From: Xiphophorus maculatus
Lineage: Eukaryota > Chordata > Actinopteri > Cyprinodontiformes > Poeciliidae
Reading direction: 5' to 3'
Assembly (NCBI RefSeq): GCF_002775205.1
Contig: NC_036459.1
Location: forward strand, 81,001-145,000
Length of the DNA: 64,000 bases
Position numbers and translations under genes: made by a program. This document shows positions 1 through 9,765 of the stretch, in pieces; position 1 is the first letter of the stretch, and the number at the start of each line of letters is the position of its first letter. Below the pieces are notes generated by a model that was given only the letters and a program-made list of their open reading frames with translations, did no database searches and was not told the DNA's origin.

Positions 1-473
1 TTCTGAATGCCGAGCCGAGTTCAAGCACCCTGACCCACTTTCTCCCCCGAATCTCTGGATCTGGTCTCAGACCTTCTACAGGTGATCCGGAAGCACTTTC
101 AGGTAAATCCTGCCGATTCTGGCTGGAGTCTGGCTGAGCTGTCAGTCACAGCAGCACCAGGCCTGCTGGGAATTAATCTGCTGCTTCCGCATAGAATCAA
201 ACATTTTAATCATAAAACTGATTATTAGTTATTTATTGAACTGATCTGATTTAAGTTTCGCCCTTTAAATGCCGGATAAAGTGAAAAAATGACCGGTTCT
301 CTTTCTGTTTTGATCCATTCATTCCGTTAGCTTAGCCACCATGCTAACAGGAACAGGAGCTCCTCTGAGACTGCGCAGCTTGCCACACCTGTCCGCTTCC
401 CCCTCAGGTAACCCATTAAACCCGAACCAAACCCTCGCCAGACCCAAACGGAACCATTCCCCAGGGCTCTCAC

Positions 474-593
474 CGATCTCTGCAACTCTCCGAGCCACAG
501 CGAGGCTCGTTCCTTCCCGGACGGATCCGGGTCGTGGTACAGGGCCTGGACCGCCTGGTAGACCAGCGTCAGGCTCGGTTTACCCCCCTCCAT
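474..593 (-). CDS. tnpo3: Transportin-3, first coding exon (partial gene)
   Basis: This exon encodes the first 40 residues of transportin-3, the importin-beta family receptor that carries SR-rich splicing factors into the nucleus. The start codon is at 593-591. The peptide begins [20 protein letters not shown] and continues through [11 protein letters not shown] and WLGELQRS, which closely follows the vertebrate TNPO3 N-terminus, the first HEAT-repeat helix. The exon ends at 474 with a GTGAGA donor, after exactly 40 codons, where the vertebrate gene also splices. The reading frame past the donor stops looking like TNPO3. Bases 1-473 hold no second exon, so they are intron 1 and the rest of the gene lies off the left edge. 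TNPO3 next to the short-wave opsin and calumenin is the known vertebrate arrangement. Confidence 0.9.
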
Positions 594-1012
594 AGCGGCC
601 TCAACTCAGGCTCCCGTAAGGCAGACGGTTCGGTTCGGCTGAAGAGCTAAAAAACCCAAAAACTACCAAACGGTCCGAGTACCGACCGCCATCTCACACA
701 GGCTCTTCCGGGGACAGCCTGAATCCTGTTCCGACTGGAAACACGACCAAAGTATTTGTTCCTCTCTGCGAGACAGGAGACGAGTTCAATGAAGACCAGA
801 ATCGGAACCAGAATCAGTTTCATTCGCCAAGTTTGTGCGCAAACAGGCAATCTGACTTCTGTTCTGCTTTAATCAGAATGAAGGCATTTAAATAATAAGC
901 ATAGAAAAAAACCTCAGTGTTTTTATTTCCTGTAAAAAGAAAAATATATATTAAACAAACACACACATGTATATACATAAATATTATATTATAATATATA
1001 ATAATATTAATT

Positions 1013-1158
<146 letters not shown>

Positions 1159-1385
1159 AAACACATTTGTCTATGTGTTTAATTATTCTTCAGCATGATC
1201 AGCGGTTGAAGTTGTTTTTAGTTGTTACATAAACATAATTATTAATTCATTTTAGTGAGAGAATAAGTCCACCCACCTCATCACCATATTCCAGTGCAGG
1301 AAAGAGGAAGAGGAAGAGGAGAAGATCCCACTCAGAGGCCCCAACTGGAATTCAGAAGGACTAAAGCAGGGAGGTGCTGGGAGCC

Positions 1386-1464
<79 letters not shown>
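1386..1464. repeat. (ATT)n microsatellite
   Basis: About 26 uninterrupted ATT units, followed by degenerate GTT and CTT units to about 1498. It encodes meaningless poly-Ile or poly-Asn in the open frames. Confidence 0.95.
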
Positions 1465-1607
1465 GTTATTGTTATTGTTCTTGTTGTTCTTGTTGTTCAT
1501 AAATAATTTAACTCTGTTTTGAATTGAATTTATTTCTATAGTACCAATTCACAACAAATCTCATTTCAAAGCATTTTCCCCAAAAAATATTTCAGTTCTA
1601 ATATATG

Positions 1608-2945
1608 TACAGCTGCTGGTCATAAAATTAGAACATCATGAAATATCATGAAAAAGGTTTATTTATGTCAGTACAGTAATTCCATTCAATATCATATCTA
1701 TTAATTCACACAGACTCATATATTTCAAATGTTTATTTGTTTTAATGTTGATGATTAGAACTCAATTAATGAAAACCCCAAATTCAGTATCTCAGAAAAT
1801 TAGAATATTATTTAAGACCAATTTTAAAAAATGATTTTTTTAGAAATGTTGGCCAATAGAAAGGTGTGATCATGTTCAGCTCTCAGTGCTGAGTTCTTCC
1901 TTCTGCCTGGTTTACGGCCTGCGGCATCCGTCAGCCTGCAGCGCTGCTCAGGTGTTATCAGAGTCCAGGTTGCTCTGCTTGTGGCCTTTAGTTCTAATGA
2001 AACGTCGGTCTGGTGCATCACCAGTTGGCACCACGGACCTTAAACCGGGTTCTGGACTCTGTGTTCTGGAGTAAAGTCCTGCTGGAAAATTAAATCTGCA
2101 TCTCCATAAAGTTGGTCTGCAGCAGGAAGTCCTGGTAGGTGCATTGACCTTTGAGCTCACAAATCACAGTGGACCAACAGCAGCAGACGACATGGCACCA
2201 AACCATCACTGACTGTGGAAACTTTGACTAGACCTCAAGCAACATGGATTCTGCTGCTCTGCTCTTCCTCCAGACTCTGAGGGGAAATAAAAATTCATTT
2301 TAACCAGAGAACAGAGCAGTTTGTGTTCAGTCCAGGTGAGACGTTTGTGTCTGGTTCAGGTCTGACGTGAGGAATACCACAGCTGCAACCAGGTCTGTCC
2401 GTCCGTCTCTCTCTGAATCTCCCTGATATTTTAAAGGGTTTGTTTCCTGATCCTCTCCAGGAGGTTTTGCTGATTGTCAATTTATTTCCACCTCATGGTT
2501 TCCTTCCCTTTCCCTCTATGAATGTGTTTGAACTCTGACCTCTGAACAGCCAGTCTCTTTAGCAATGACCTAAAGAAACTAGCTGTGTCTTGTCCTCTTG
2601 TTCAAGGTGTCAGAGGTCATCTTTTGGACAAATGTCAGGTCAGTCATCTCCATTCAGAACTGGACTGAGAGGCCATTTAAAACCGTTTGCAGGTGTTTGA
2701 ATAAATGATCTGATTAGTGTGGAGCAACAACTGCTTTCAGTATTGAACCTTTAAAAAATATTCGAATTTTCTGATATCAAATTTGCGATTTTCATTAGTT
2801 GGCAGTTATTTCAACACCAAAAGAAATGAAATATATCAATCTGTGTGACTGAATGAATATAAATATGAAAATAAGTTTCACTTTCTGAATGGAATTACTG
2901 AAATAATCTACTTGTTCATGATAGTCCAATTTTATGACCAGCCCA
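1608..2945 (-). mobile_element. Decayed Tc1/mariner-type DNA transposon
   Basis: The left end reads CAGCTGCTGGTCATAAAATTAG directly after a TA at 1608-1609. The right end near 2928-2945 is its inverted complement (AATTTTATGACCAGC). The ends are about 1.3 kb apart, the size of a full Tc1-like element. Fragments of a transposase-like protein can be read on the minus strand between about 2160 and 1820: a YQDFLLQTN-like stretch, then an FQQD-like stretch, and upstream an EQRCRL-like stretch. They lie in different frames with stop codons, so the element is dead. The family assignment rests on end sequence, TA target and size. Confidence 0.6.
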
Positions 2946-3290
2946 GCCCTTCCTTGTTATCTTGATGCTCAATTAATTATTCAAAGTAGATCAAAAAAGT
3001 TTCTGTCTATGAAACCCAGTAGAGCAGCTGGGTTCAGCTGGGTTCAGCTGGGTTCAGGTGGGTTCAGGTCCAATCCAGAGCCCTTCCTACTCCAACTCAG
3101 CTGAATCGGACGATCGGCTCGTTACCTGGCCTGTCTGAGCCCATCTGGCCTGCTGGAGTCAGGATGCAGGATGGCTCTGGACGACTGGACCTGAGCACCT
3201 GTATTAACCAACAGCATCACTCCTCCTGAACAGCAGGGGGCGACAATCATTGGCGTTGTGTCTTTACAGCAATCCCTCATACAGAGGATG

Positions 3291-3292
3291 AA

Positions 3293-3334
<42 letters not shown>

Positions 3335-3335
3335 T
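3291..3335. repeat. (ATT)n microsatellite
   Basis: About 15 ATT units, followed by degenerate AGT and AAT units to 3380. Confidence 0.9.
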
Positions 3336-3459
3336 AGTAGTAGTAATATTAATGAATTATTATTAGTAATAATATTGATCCATCAAGATATGAGCAGCAG
3401 CTCAAACCTCTCGGGTTCAGATCGGTTCCGGTCTCTGCAGCATCCAGGATGATAACCTA

Positions 3460-3514
3460 CCTGATCCTGATCCTGATCCTGATCCTGATCCAGATCCAGA
3501 TCCAGATCCTGATT
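3460..3514. repeat. 6-bp tandem repeat (CCTGAT/CCAGAT)
   Basis: About nine units of CCTGAT that change to CCAGAT and back. Confidence 0.85.
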
Positions 3515-3818
3515 CAGTTTCTGATCCGGTTTCCGGATTGTTTAATCTCCCGTTTCTCTGCAGTTTCTAGAAATTCAGGTGCGGGTTTCCACTCGAACCG
3601 CTGCCAGGATCTCTGGGTTTTCACGGCTCCTGTGAGAAACCCTAACCCCACAGAGACTCGGTCCTCCAGGTCATGACCTGTCAGGTGGAAAGTCCCTGAT
3701 GCTGCGGAGGGACGGAGTCCCTTAAAGCAACGCAGCTTCATCATTCAACATTCATCCTAAGTTAAGGAGCAACTGCAAACATTCAAAACAAAACTCCTCC
3801 AGAATCACACAGAGAGGC

Positions 3819-3835
3819 TTTATTCACATTTTATT
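3819..3835 (-). terminator. Two AATAAA signals on the minus strand
   Basis: TTTATT occurs at 3819-3824 and 3830-3835, giving two tandem minus-strand AATAAA signals about 115-130 bases past the stop codon of the small minus-strand reading frame at 3949-4173. They support, but do not prove, a short minus-strand transcript ending near 3800. Confidence 0.35.
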
Positions 3836-3948
3836 ACCGCACTTCAACATCAATCAGCTGCAGAGAAACAAACCGCGAAACACCTGATCATACCTGAACA
3901 CCTGAGACCTGAACCACCGCAGAGAGGCTCCAGCGAACTGAGGTCGTA

Positions 3949-4173
3949 TCATACCCATGCTCGACCGTTCACAGCCTGGTTACGATACAGCCTCGGCTCC
4001 GAAGGAGAACCTGGAGGAGAACCAGCAGCAGACTTCCTCATGAGGAAGATGAAGTGATGAAGAGGCAGAGTTGCCGGAGTTGCGCTGCCGCTCCGCATCC
4101 TGCTGACCTCCTGCTCGGAGTGGAGCAGCAGCAGGAGCAGCAGGAGGAGGAGAACCAGGAGCTGTGGAGTCAT
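3949..4173 (-). CDS. Possible small secreted peptide precursor (unrecognised)
   Basis: This 74-codon reading frame starts at 4173. It opens with MTPQLLV followed by a run of ten leucines, which would make a strong signal peptide, then a charged stretch (HSEQEVSRMRS) and a body rich in Ser, Pro and Gly. There is no cysteine and no clear dibasic amidation site. Two minus-strand AATAAA signals follow at 3835-3819. An alternative model uses a GTATGA donor after 3955 and a CTGCAG acceptor before 3857 and adds seven residues, but its stop codon then overlaps a polyadenylation signal. I do not recognise the family. The leucine run comes from CTG/CTC low complexity, so the frame may be chance. Confidence 0.22.
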   Translation of the reverse strand: MTPQLLVLLLLLLLLLLHSEQEVSRMRSGSATPATLPLHHFIFLMRKSAAGSPPGSPSEPRLYRNQAVNGRAWV

Positions 4174-4207
4174 TAGAGTCTAAGCTCTTTGTTTGCGGGA
4201 TTGGGCC

Positions 4208-4254
4208 GGATTACGGTGGATGACCCGCTCAGGTACGTCTTAACATCCGGATTA
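4208..4254. promoter_or_regulatory. Two GGATTA (OTX/CRX-type) core motifs
   Basis: GGATTA occurs at 4208-4213 and 4249-4254. Read on the minus strand these are TAATCC, the core bound by OTX/CRX homeodomain factors of photoreceptors. They lie 740-785 bp upstream of the opsin start and just upstream of the possible minus-strand peptide gene. Motif presence is seen; function is inferred. Confidence 0.3.
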
Positions 4255-4879
4255 GACCTGAAGTCACGGAAAAGTAAAGGTTCTTATTGGGTTTTACCGG
4301 CCGGCCAGCTGCTCTTCATCACTGATCCTCTTCATCAGTTTACTGCTCGATGCGCAGCATTTTACAGTCCAAGCAGAAACACTGGAAGCACAAAATACTT
4401 CTTCAATAATAACTCACAGGTATAACAAGCATTTCTTCTGTGGTTTCCCCATAAGAAGAAAATCGTTTTTAATTGGAAGCGAATTAAGAAAAACTGTTGA
4501 TCAAAAATAATTCATGTCATTTCAATAACAATCCAGTTAAATAAGAGACGTGTTGATGAAAAGCGCGTGATTAGCGTGGATCCTGGAGAAACCCGTTATG
4601 ACGTGTTAATCTGGAGGTCAGTGTGCTTGTTGAACAGATTGATAATCCCGGAAGTCAAACCTCTTCCGCTGCCGATTGTCCCAGTCATTTCAAATAAAAC
4701 GTTGTTTCTCCAGAAAATATCGGACTAGTTGAAGTTTTCATGAGGAGGATCTCAGATTCAACCTGTAAAACCAAACTGGGTCTGAAAACGAACTTCCTGT
4801 TTGACCGGGATGAGTTGTGTGATGCGAGTCTGTTTTCATTGTTTCTTCTCCGTAAGAAGATTAAAGCGTCAGAAGGATT

Positions 4880-4914
4880 TAATCCGTAAAGTTTGGGAAA
4901 AGCCGGCCGGATTA
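4880..4914 (+). promoter_or_regulatory. Paired OTX/CRX-type motifs of the opsin promoter
   Basis: TAATCC at 4880-4885 and GGATTA at 4909-4914 lie in opposite orientation, 27-61 bp upstream of the TATA box. Closely spaced OTX/CRX cores just ahead of the TATA box are typical of cone and rod opsin promoters. Confidence 0.6.
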
Positions 4915-4940
4915 TCTTTGCTGTAAGTGGTTTATGGGTG

Positions 4941-4948
4941 TATATAAA
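4941..4948 (+). promoter_or_regulatory. TATA box of opn1sw1
   Basis: TATATAAA sits 45-52 bases before the opsin start codon, implying a start site near 4970 and a 5' UTR of only about 20 bases. Confidence 0.75.
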
Positions 4949-4992
4949 GAGGCTGAAGACGCTCGCTGAGGTCGGAGGAACTCAGTTTAAAG

Positions 4993-6361
4993 ATGGGGAA
5001 ACATTTTCACCTGTACGAGAACATCTCCAAGGTGGACCCCTTCGAGGGGTCCCAGCACTACCTGGCCCCGGCGTGGACCTTTCACCTGCAGGCGCTCTTC
5101 ATGGGCTTCGTGTTCTTTGCAGGAACGCCGCTGAACCTGCTGGTCCTCCTGGCCACGGCCAAGTACAAGAAGCTCCGAGCTCCTCTCAACTACATCCTGG
5201 TCAACATCTCCTTCGCTGGCTTCATCTTCGTCACCTTCTCTGTCAGCCAGGTGTTCGTGGCCAGTCTGAGGGGCTACTACTTCCTGGGCTACACCTTGTG
5301 TGCATTGGAAGCGGCCATGGGCGCCGTGGCAGGTATGGCCGACAGGTGAGAGGTCTGGGCTGGTGGGTGAAGGCGCTGATGATGATGATGACGTTCTTCC
5401 TGCAGGTCTGGTGACGTCCTGGTCGCTCGCCGTGCTCTCCTTTGAGAGGTATCTGGTGATCTGTAAGCCGTTCGGAGCCTTCAAGTTCGGCAGCACCCAC
5501 GCCGCCGCCGCCGTGGTCTTCACCTGGTGCATGGGGGTGGGCTGCGCCTCACCGCCTTTCTTCGGCTGGAGCAGGTAGGTCTGCCGCCACTGAGAGAACA
5601 GGGTCTGGCGGTTCCTCTGGCTGACGGGATGCTGTTGTGTGCAGGTACATCCCGGAAGGCCTAGGCTGCTCCTGCGGACCTGACTGGTACACCCACAACG
5701 AGGAGTACGGCTGCACCAGCTACATGTACTTCCTGCTGATCACCTGCTTCTGCATGCCTCTGTCCATCATCATCTTCTCCTACTCGCAGCTGCTGGGCGC
5801 GCTGAGAGCCGTGAGTACATCGCTGCTTGTTCAGGCCAGGAAGTCCAGGCTTCTGCTCAGCACTTCAGGGAGGATGAGGCAGTGGAGCTGAATGGAGACC
5901 AGAGCTGGTTCTGGTTCTGATGCAGCCTCTCCTAACTTCCTGTAGGTTGCGGCGCAGCAGGCAGAGTCTGCCTCCACCCAGAAGGCTGAGAAGGAGGTGT
6001 CCAGGATGATCATCGTGATGGTGGGCTCCTTCGTCACCTGCTACGGCCCCTACGCCCTGACGGGCCTCTGGTACGCTAACTCAGAGGAAGTCAACAAAGA
6101 CTACCGGCTCGTCACCATCCCAGCGTTCTTCTCCAAGAGCTCCTGCGTCTACAACCCGCTCATCTACGCCTTCATGAACAAACAGGTGAGGAGGACCGCC
6201 TGGTCCCTCCAGACATTTCCTTCCTGCTCCTAAAGCATCAGGATAACTTCCTGCTCCCTGTCTTCCAGTTCAATGCCTGCATCATGGAAATGGTGTTTGG
6301 GAAGAAAATGGAGGAAGCGTCCGAAGTGTCTTCAAAGACTGAGGTGTCCACAGCTTCATAA
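4993..6361 (+). CDS. opn1sw1: UV-sensitive cone opsin SWS1
   Basis: This is a complete short-wave-sensitive type 1 opsin, the light-activated G-protein-coupled receptor of UV/violet cones. Five exons join in phase: 4993-5332, 5406-5574, 5645-5810, 5946-6185, 6269-6361. They total 1008 bases and 335 residues. Exons 2-4 are 169, 166 and 240 bp, the usual vertebrate opsin sizes. All introns are very short (70-135 bp). The protein has seven membrane helices, the counter-ion Glu113 (CALEAAMG), an ERY motif, the disulfide cysteines (C110 and the C in CSCGPDW), the retinal-binding Lys296 ([14 protein letters not shown]) and a Ser/Thr-rich tail. Phe at bovine position 86 (GFIFVTF) predicts UV absorption. 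The start follows a TATA box and the N-terminus [13 protein letters not shown] is typical of fish SWS1. Calumenin lies convergent downstream. Confidence 0.97.
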
Positions 6362-6527
6362 TGTTTGGAGCAAAACTCAGAAGGACATTTGACTTCCCCA
6401 AAGGACTTTTAAAGATCTGAGTTCAGAGGATCCACAGGAACAACCAACATGTAAATACAGTTTATATAAAAGACACCAGATGATATTTTATTGTAGAATG
6501 CATTTGTTTAGATAAAAGCAACAAAAA

Positions 6528-6533
6528 AATAAA
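6528..6533 (+). terminator. Polyadenylation signal of opn1sw1
   Basis: AATAAA, part of an A-rich run, lies about 170 bases after the opsin stop codon. Confidence 0.7.
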
Positions 6534-6546
6534 ATAAAAATAAAAA

Positions 6547-6561
6547 TTTATTCAATTTATT
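6547..6561 (-). terminator. Candidate polyadenylation signals of calu
   Basis: TTTATT at 6547-6552 and 6556-6561 gives two minus-strand AATAAA signals. They would end a calu 3' UTR of about 790 bases and lie within 30 bp of the opsin signal. Bases 6562-7347 hold no exon and would be that 3' UTR. Confidence 0.45.
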
Positions 6562-7347
6562 GTCTGCTTGTCCTCAATTCTGCAAAAACACAAGTTGTGG
6601 CTTCAAACCAACAAAACAGTCAGCAACAGAAGGCGCGGTAGGAACAGATGGAGGCGGGTCCAAACCAGAGAAACTGTTCTGTAGAACAGCTCAGAGTTAA
6701 ACGCTCACCGACAGAACCGGGTTGATGTAAAACCAAGAAGAGCTACAACAGCCACCAGGGGGCAGAGCACCGAGGACCTGGCTGTACCAGGGCAGGGGTC
6801 CAACCCAGACTGGCTGTTATCTTCTGCTGACCTGTCCTCTGCTGCCCTCTGGTGGCCGTTTGAGGTGTGGCAGTTCTGTATGAACCCGACCGCTTCCATC
6901 CAGATCCAACATCTGAGCATTGACAGTCTCCTTCAGTTCAAAGGTTAAAGGTCAGACCGTGAGTGGTGACACATGGAGGGCAGGAGGGCAAGTAACTGCT
7001 AGTTAATTAATTAATGGGGTCAGAGGTCAGAACCTAACAAGCTCCACCTCAGGTAATCCCATGATGCCTAGCTGGTTGTTTGGACAGAGATTTTCAGCCC
7101 AACTGTAAGGCACGATGGTGGAGGGGTGATGATGTGGGCTGGTCTTTGAGTGGACCATGGAGCGGTACCTTTGAACTGAGGGAGTTGTACGTTCTTTTGG
7201 TTTGTGGAGCAGAACCAGACTTAGAGTGGAATAATCCTTCAGGTCTTCCTCAGACAAACATCTGCCAGGCAGACCAGATCAGAACCAGGAGCAGAACTTC
7301 TCTCCTCTACAGGTCAGTAATAAATTAACGATGGACTCGGGGTGTTT

Positions 7348-9737
7348 CTAGAACTCATCGTGTCGCAGCAAAGCCTCGCCGTAGTTCGTCACCTGGCTTC
7401 CCACAAACAGGTCGAACTTGTTGAGAATTTCCTCCTTGGTCAGTCTCCCGTCCTGGACACAGACAGACGACGGTCAAACAGAACCGGGCCCGATGCCGGC
7501 ACCAGATGGACTCGCACCCACCTTGTTGGAGTCGGACTCATACAGCAGGTGCTTGGCCTCGGCGACGGCATGATCGTAGTCTGCCGGTAGGATCCAGTCC
7601 AGAGTTTCCTCCCGGTCCATCTTCCCGTCCTGGTTCTTGTCTCTGAACTCTGAGAACTGCTGACGCTCCGAGGCGACCCACTCCGGTTCCTCCAATCCGT
7701 TCTCTGCGGTGAACATGTCACCTGGCAACATGAAAGGTAAGGGAAGAGGATCAGAGACGAACGGATCTCTGGAGCTACTGCCAGGAGATTCCAGAACAAG
7801 GAAACACAGAAACAAACATGAAGCAAAGTAGGAATATGAATGCAGTATCCAGTGGACCAGTGGACCAGAGGAGGAGTGGACCAGTGGACCAGTGGACCAG
7901 TGGACCAGAGGACCAGAGGACCGGAGGAGAAAACCAGAGGACCAGAGGAGAAGACCAGAGGACCAGTGGACCAGTGGACCAGAGGACCAGAGGACCATTT
8001 TGATGGAGGGTATCAGGATCCTGGTTGGAGGAGCTGCTCCTCACTGAGATTTCTGATGGTTCTGGATTTGCCATCAGACCTCCAGGGGGACCCAGAACCA
8101 CTGATCTGACGTTTCTCCTCAGATCAGTGGACCAGGATGGGTTAGAGCTCCAGTAGTCACATGACCCCGACTGGAAAAGGTCAGTATGAAGGTCAGCTCT
8201 GAGCCTGTCTGCAGATTCTTTACCGATGTACTCCTTGAGGTCAATGAAGCCATCTCCATTCTTGTCTATGTCCTCCATGGTTTCCTGTGGCAGCAGAGAG
8301 ACAGGTTACGCTGAGGATAGTCCCCTGAGCGCTGCATCTTGTCCTGGTGCTGCCCCTACCTGCACCACCACATGCTTCATGTACTCATGGTTCTCTGGGT
8401 GGAGGAAGGCCATGAACTCCTGCCGGTCTGCACTCAGGTCTCCGTCCCTGTTGGCCACCTTGAAGCGCCTCTCGTCCCTCGCCATCATGTGGGTGTAGTT
8501 GTACTCCATCTGTGTCAGAGGGCCGTCTGGAAGAGGTTGTTCAAGGTCAGAGCAGTCGGTCCCAACGTGTTTCATGGACTGGGTCTGATCTGCGGTTGCT
8601 TACCCAGGTAGCTGCCATACGTGACGTTCCTGTATTCGTCCCAGCTGATCAGGCCGTCCCGGTTCAGGTCAAACTCGCTCCACTGGCGCTCAACGTCCTC
8701 AAACATGTGCTGGCTTTGGACGGCCTCGATCCAGAGCCTCAGCTCGTCCTCCGAGACAAAGTTGTCCTTGTTGCTGTCAATCCGATCCACGATGATGCTG
8801 CAAGACAAACAGGGAGCAGAGCTCAAGCTACTGATTGGCTGGGAATCAGGAAGTACCATCCAGCACATTTCCAGTTTCTCTGCTGGGAAATCTTCAGGAA
8901 ACATGTGGCTGAACTGGTTTTATTTCACCACCTTTCAGTGTTTCTGCTGAAACTAAACAGGTGTCCTTTGAATCGGGCGGTTGGGTCGGTTTCAGCCTCC
9001 ATTAGAGGCTCTGGAAACAAAGTCTGGGAGGACTGGGAGGACTGGGAGGGGTTCCCAAATTTCCTCAGGGAACCTGGAGGAACGGCCCAGCTCCCAGGTG
9101 GGAGTAGTATCATGGTCTGGGCTTGGATCGTTGAAACCAGGCGTGTCCAAAGTGCGGCTCAGGGACCATATGTGGGCCTCAAAGTGATTTTGTGCGGCCC
9201 TGATCACAATACAGAAATGGCTCAAATTTGATTTTCCAACTGGGGTGAAATTTGCATTTATGTGACTCCTTTTAAAAAGATACAGATGAATTCCAGTTTT
9301 TAAAAAAATTGTCGACAAATTGTCAGCCATGTTTTTGTCTTTTACCTTAAGCTGTTAGAAACCAGGACAGCAAACATCCAGAGATACTTTGGTGGTGACC
9401 TGAGGTAAGGAAGGAGAACCCACACCCAGCTGCAGCCAACCTCAGGACACCTCCATGACAGATCAGCTGCTGGGACTGAGCCTGGGAAAGTTAGTGAGAA
9501 GGAAAACCTCCGGACTGACCTGAGTCTGCGCTTGCTCTCGTCAGGCGACAGGCGGTCGAAGGCCTTGGCCTCGTCTTGCCCGAGGAACGCCTCGTGGTCG
9601 TAGTCAAAGTTCTGCTTGTCATCATGTTGCAGTGTGCTGAGTGGCTCCTCCTGATGGACCCGAGGCCGCCGCTCCGTGGGCTTCCCGTTGCCCCTGGCAA
9701 CCAGGAGGAGCCAGCAGATCAACGCTGAGCGGATCAT
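7348..9737 (-). CDS. calu: Calumenin (CREC family, six EF-hands)
   Basis: Calumenin is a calcium-binding chaperone of the ER and secretory pathway. Six coding exons join in phase: 9737-9520, 8797-8604, 8526-8360, 8284-8224, 7721-7522, 7452-7348. They total 945 bases and 314 residues, against 315 in human. The protein begins with a signal peptide ([16 protein letters not shown]). Six EF-hand loops follow, among them [26 protein letters not shown] and [13 protein letters not shown], and it ends in the ER-retention tetrapeptide HDEF. The glycosylation site NVT after EF-hand 2 is kept. The first coding exon has a plausible acceptor (TCTCTGCGTCAG) about 13 bases before the ATG, so a non-coding exon 1 must lie beyond the minisatellite. 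Whether this is the calua or calub duplicate cannot be decided here; the N-terminal half is more diverged than usual. Confidence 0.95.
7848..8000. repeat. 9-bp minisatellite in a calu intron
   Basis: Units of the type GGACCAGTG and GGACCAGAG run for about 150 bp in the intron between the fifth and sixth coding exons (7722-8223). Confidence 0.85.
9137..9210. mobile_element. Fragment of a hAT-type repeat end
   Basis: The stretch begins CAGGCGTGTCCAAAGTGCGG and goes on to a GTGGGCCTC-type segment. This is the end of a dispersed vertebrate hAT-like element. It lies in the intron between the first two coding exons of calu; the other end is not evident. Confidence 0.5.
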
Positions 9738-9765
9738 CCTGTCAGACTGACGCAGAGACAGACAC

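Noticed and set aside
8512-9231. A 239-codon plus-strand ORF
   Set aside because: Antisense shadow of calu exons and introns.
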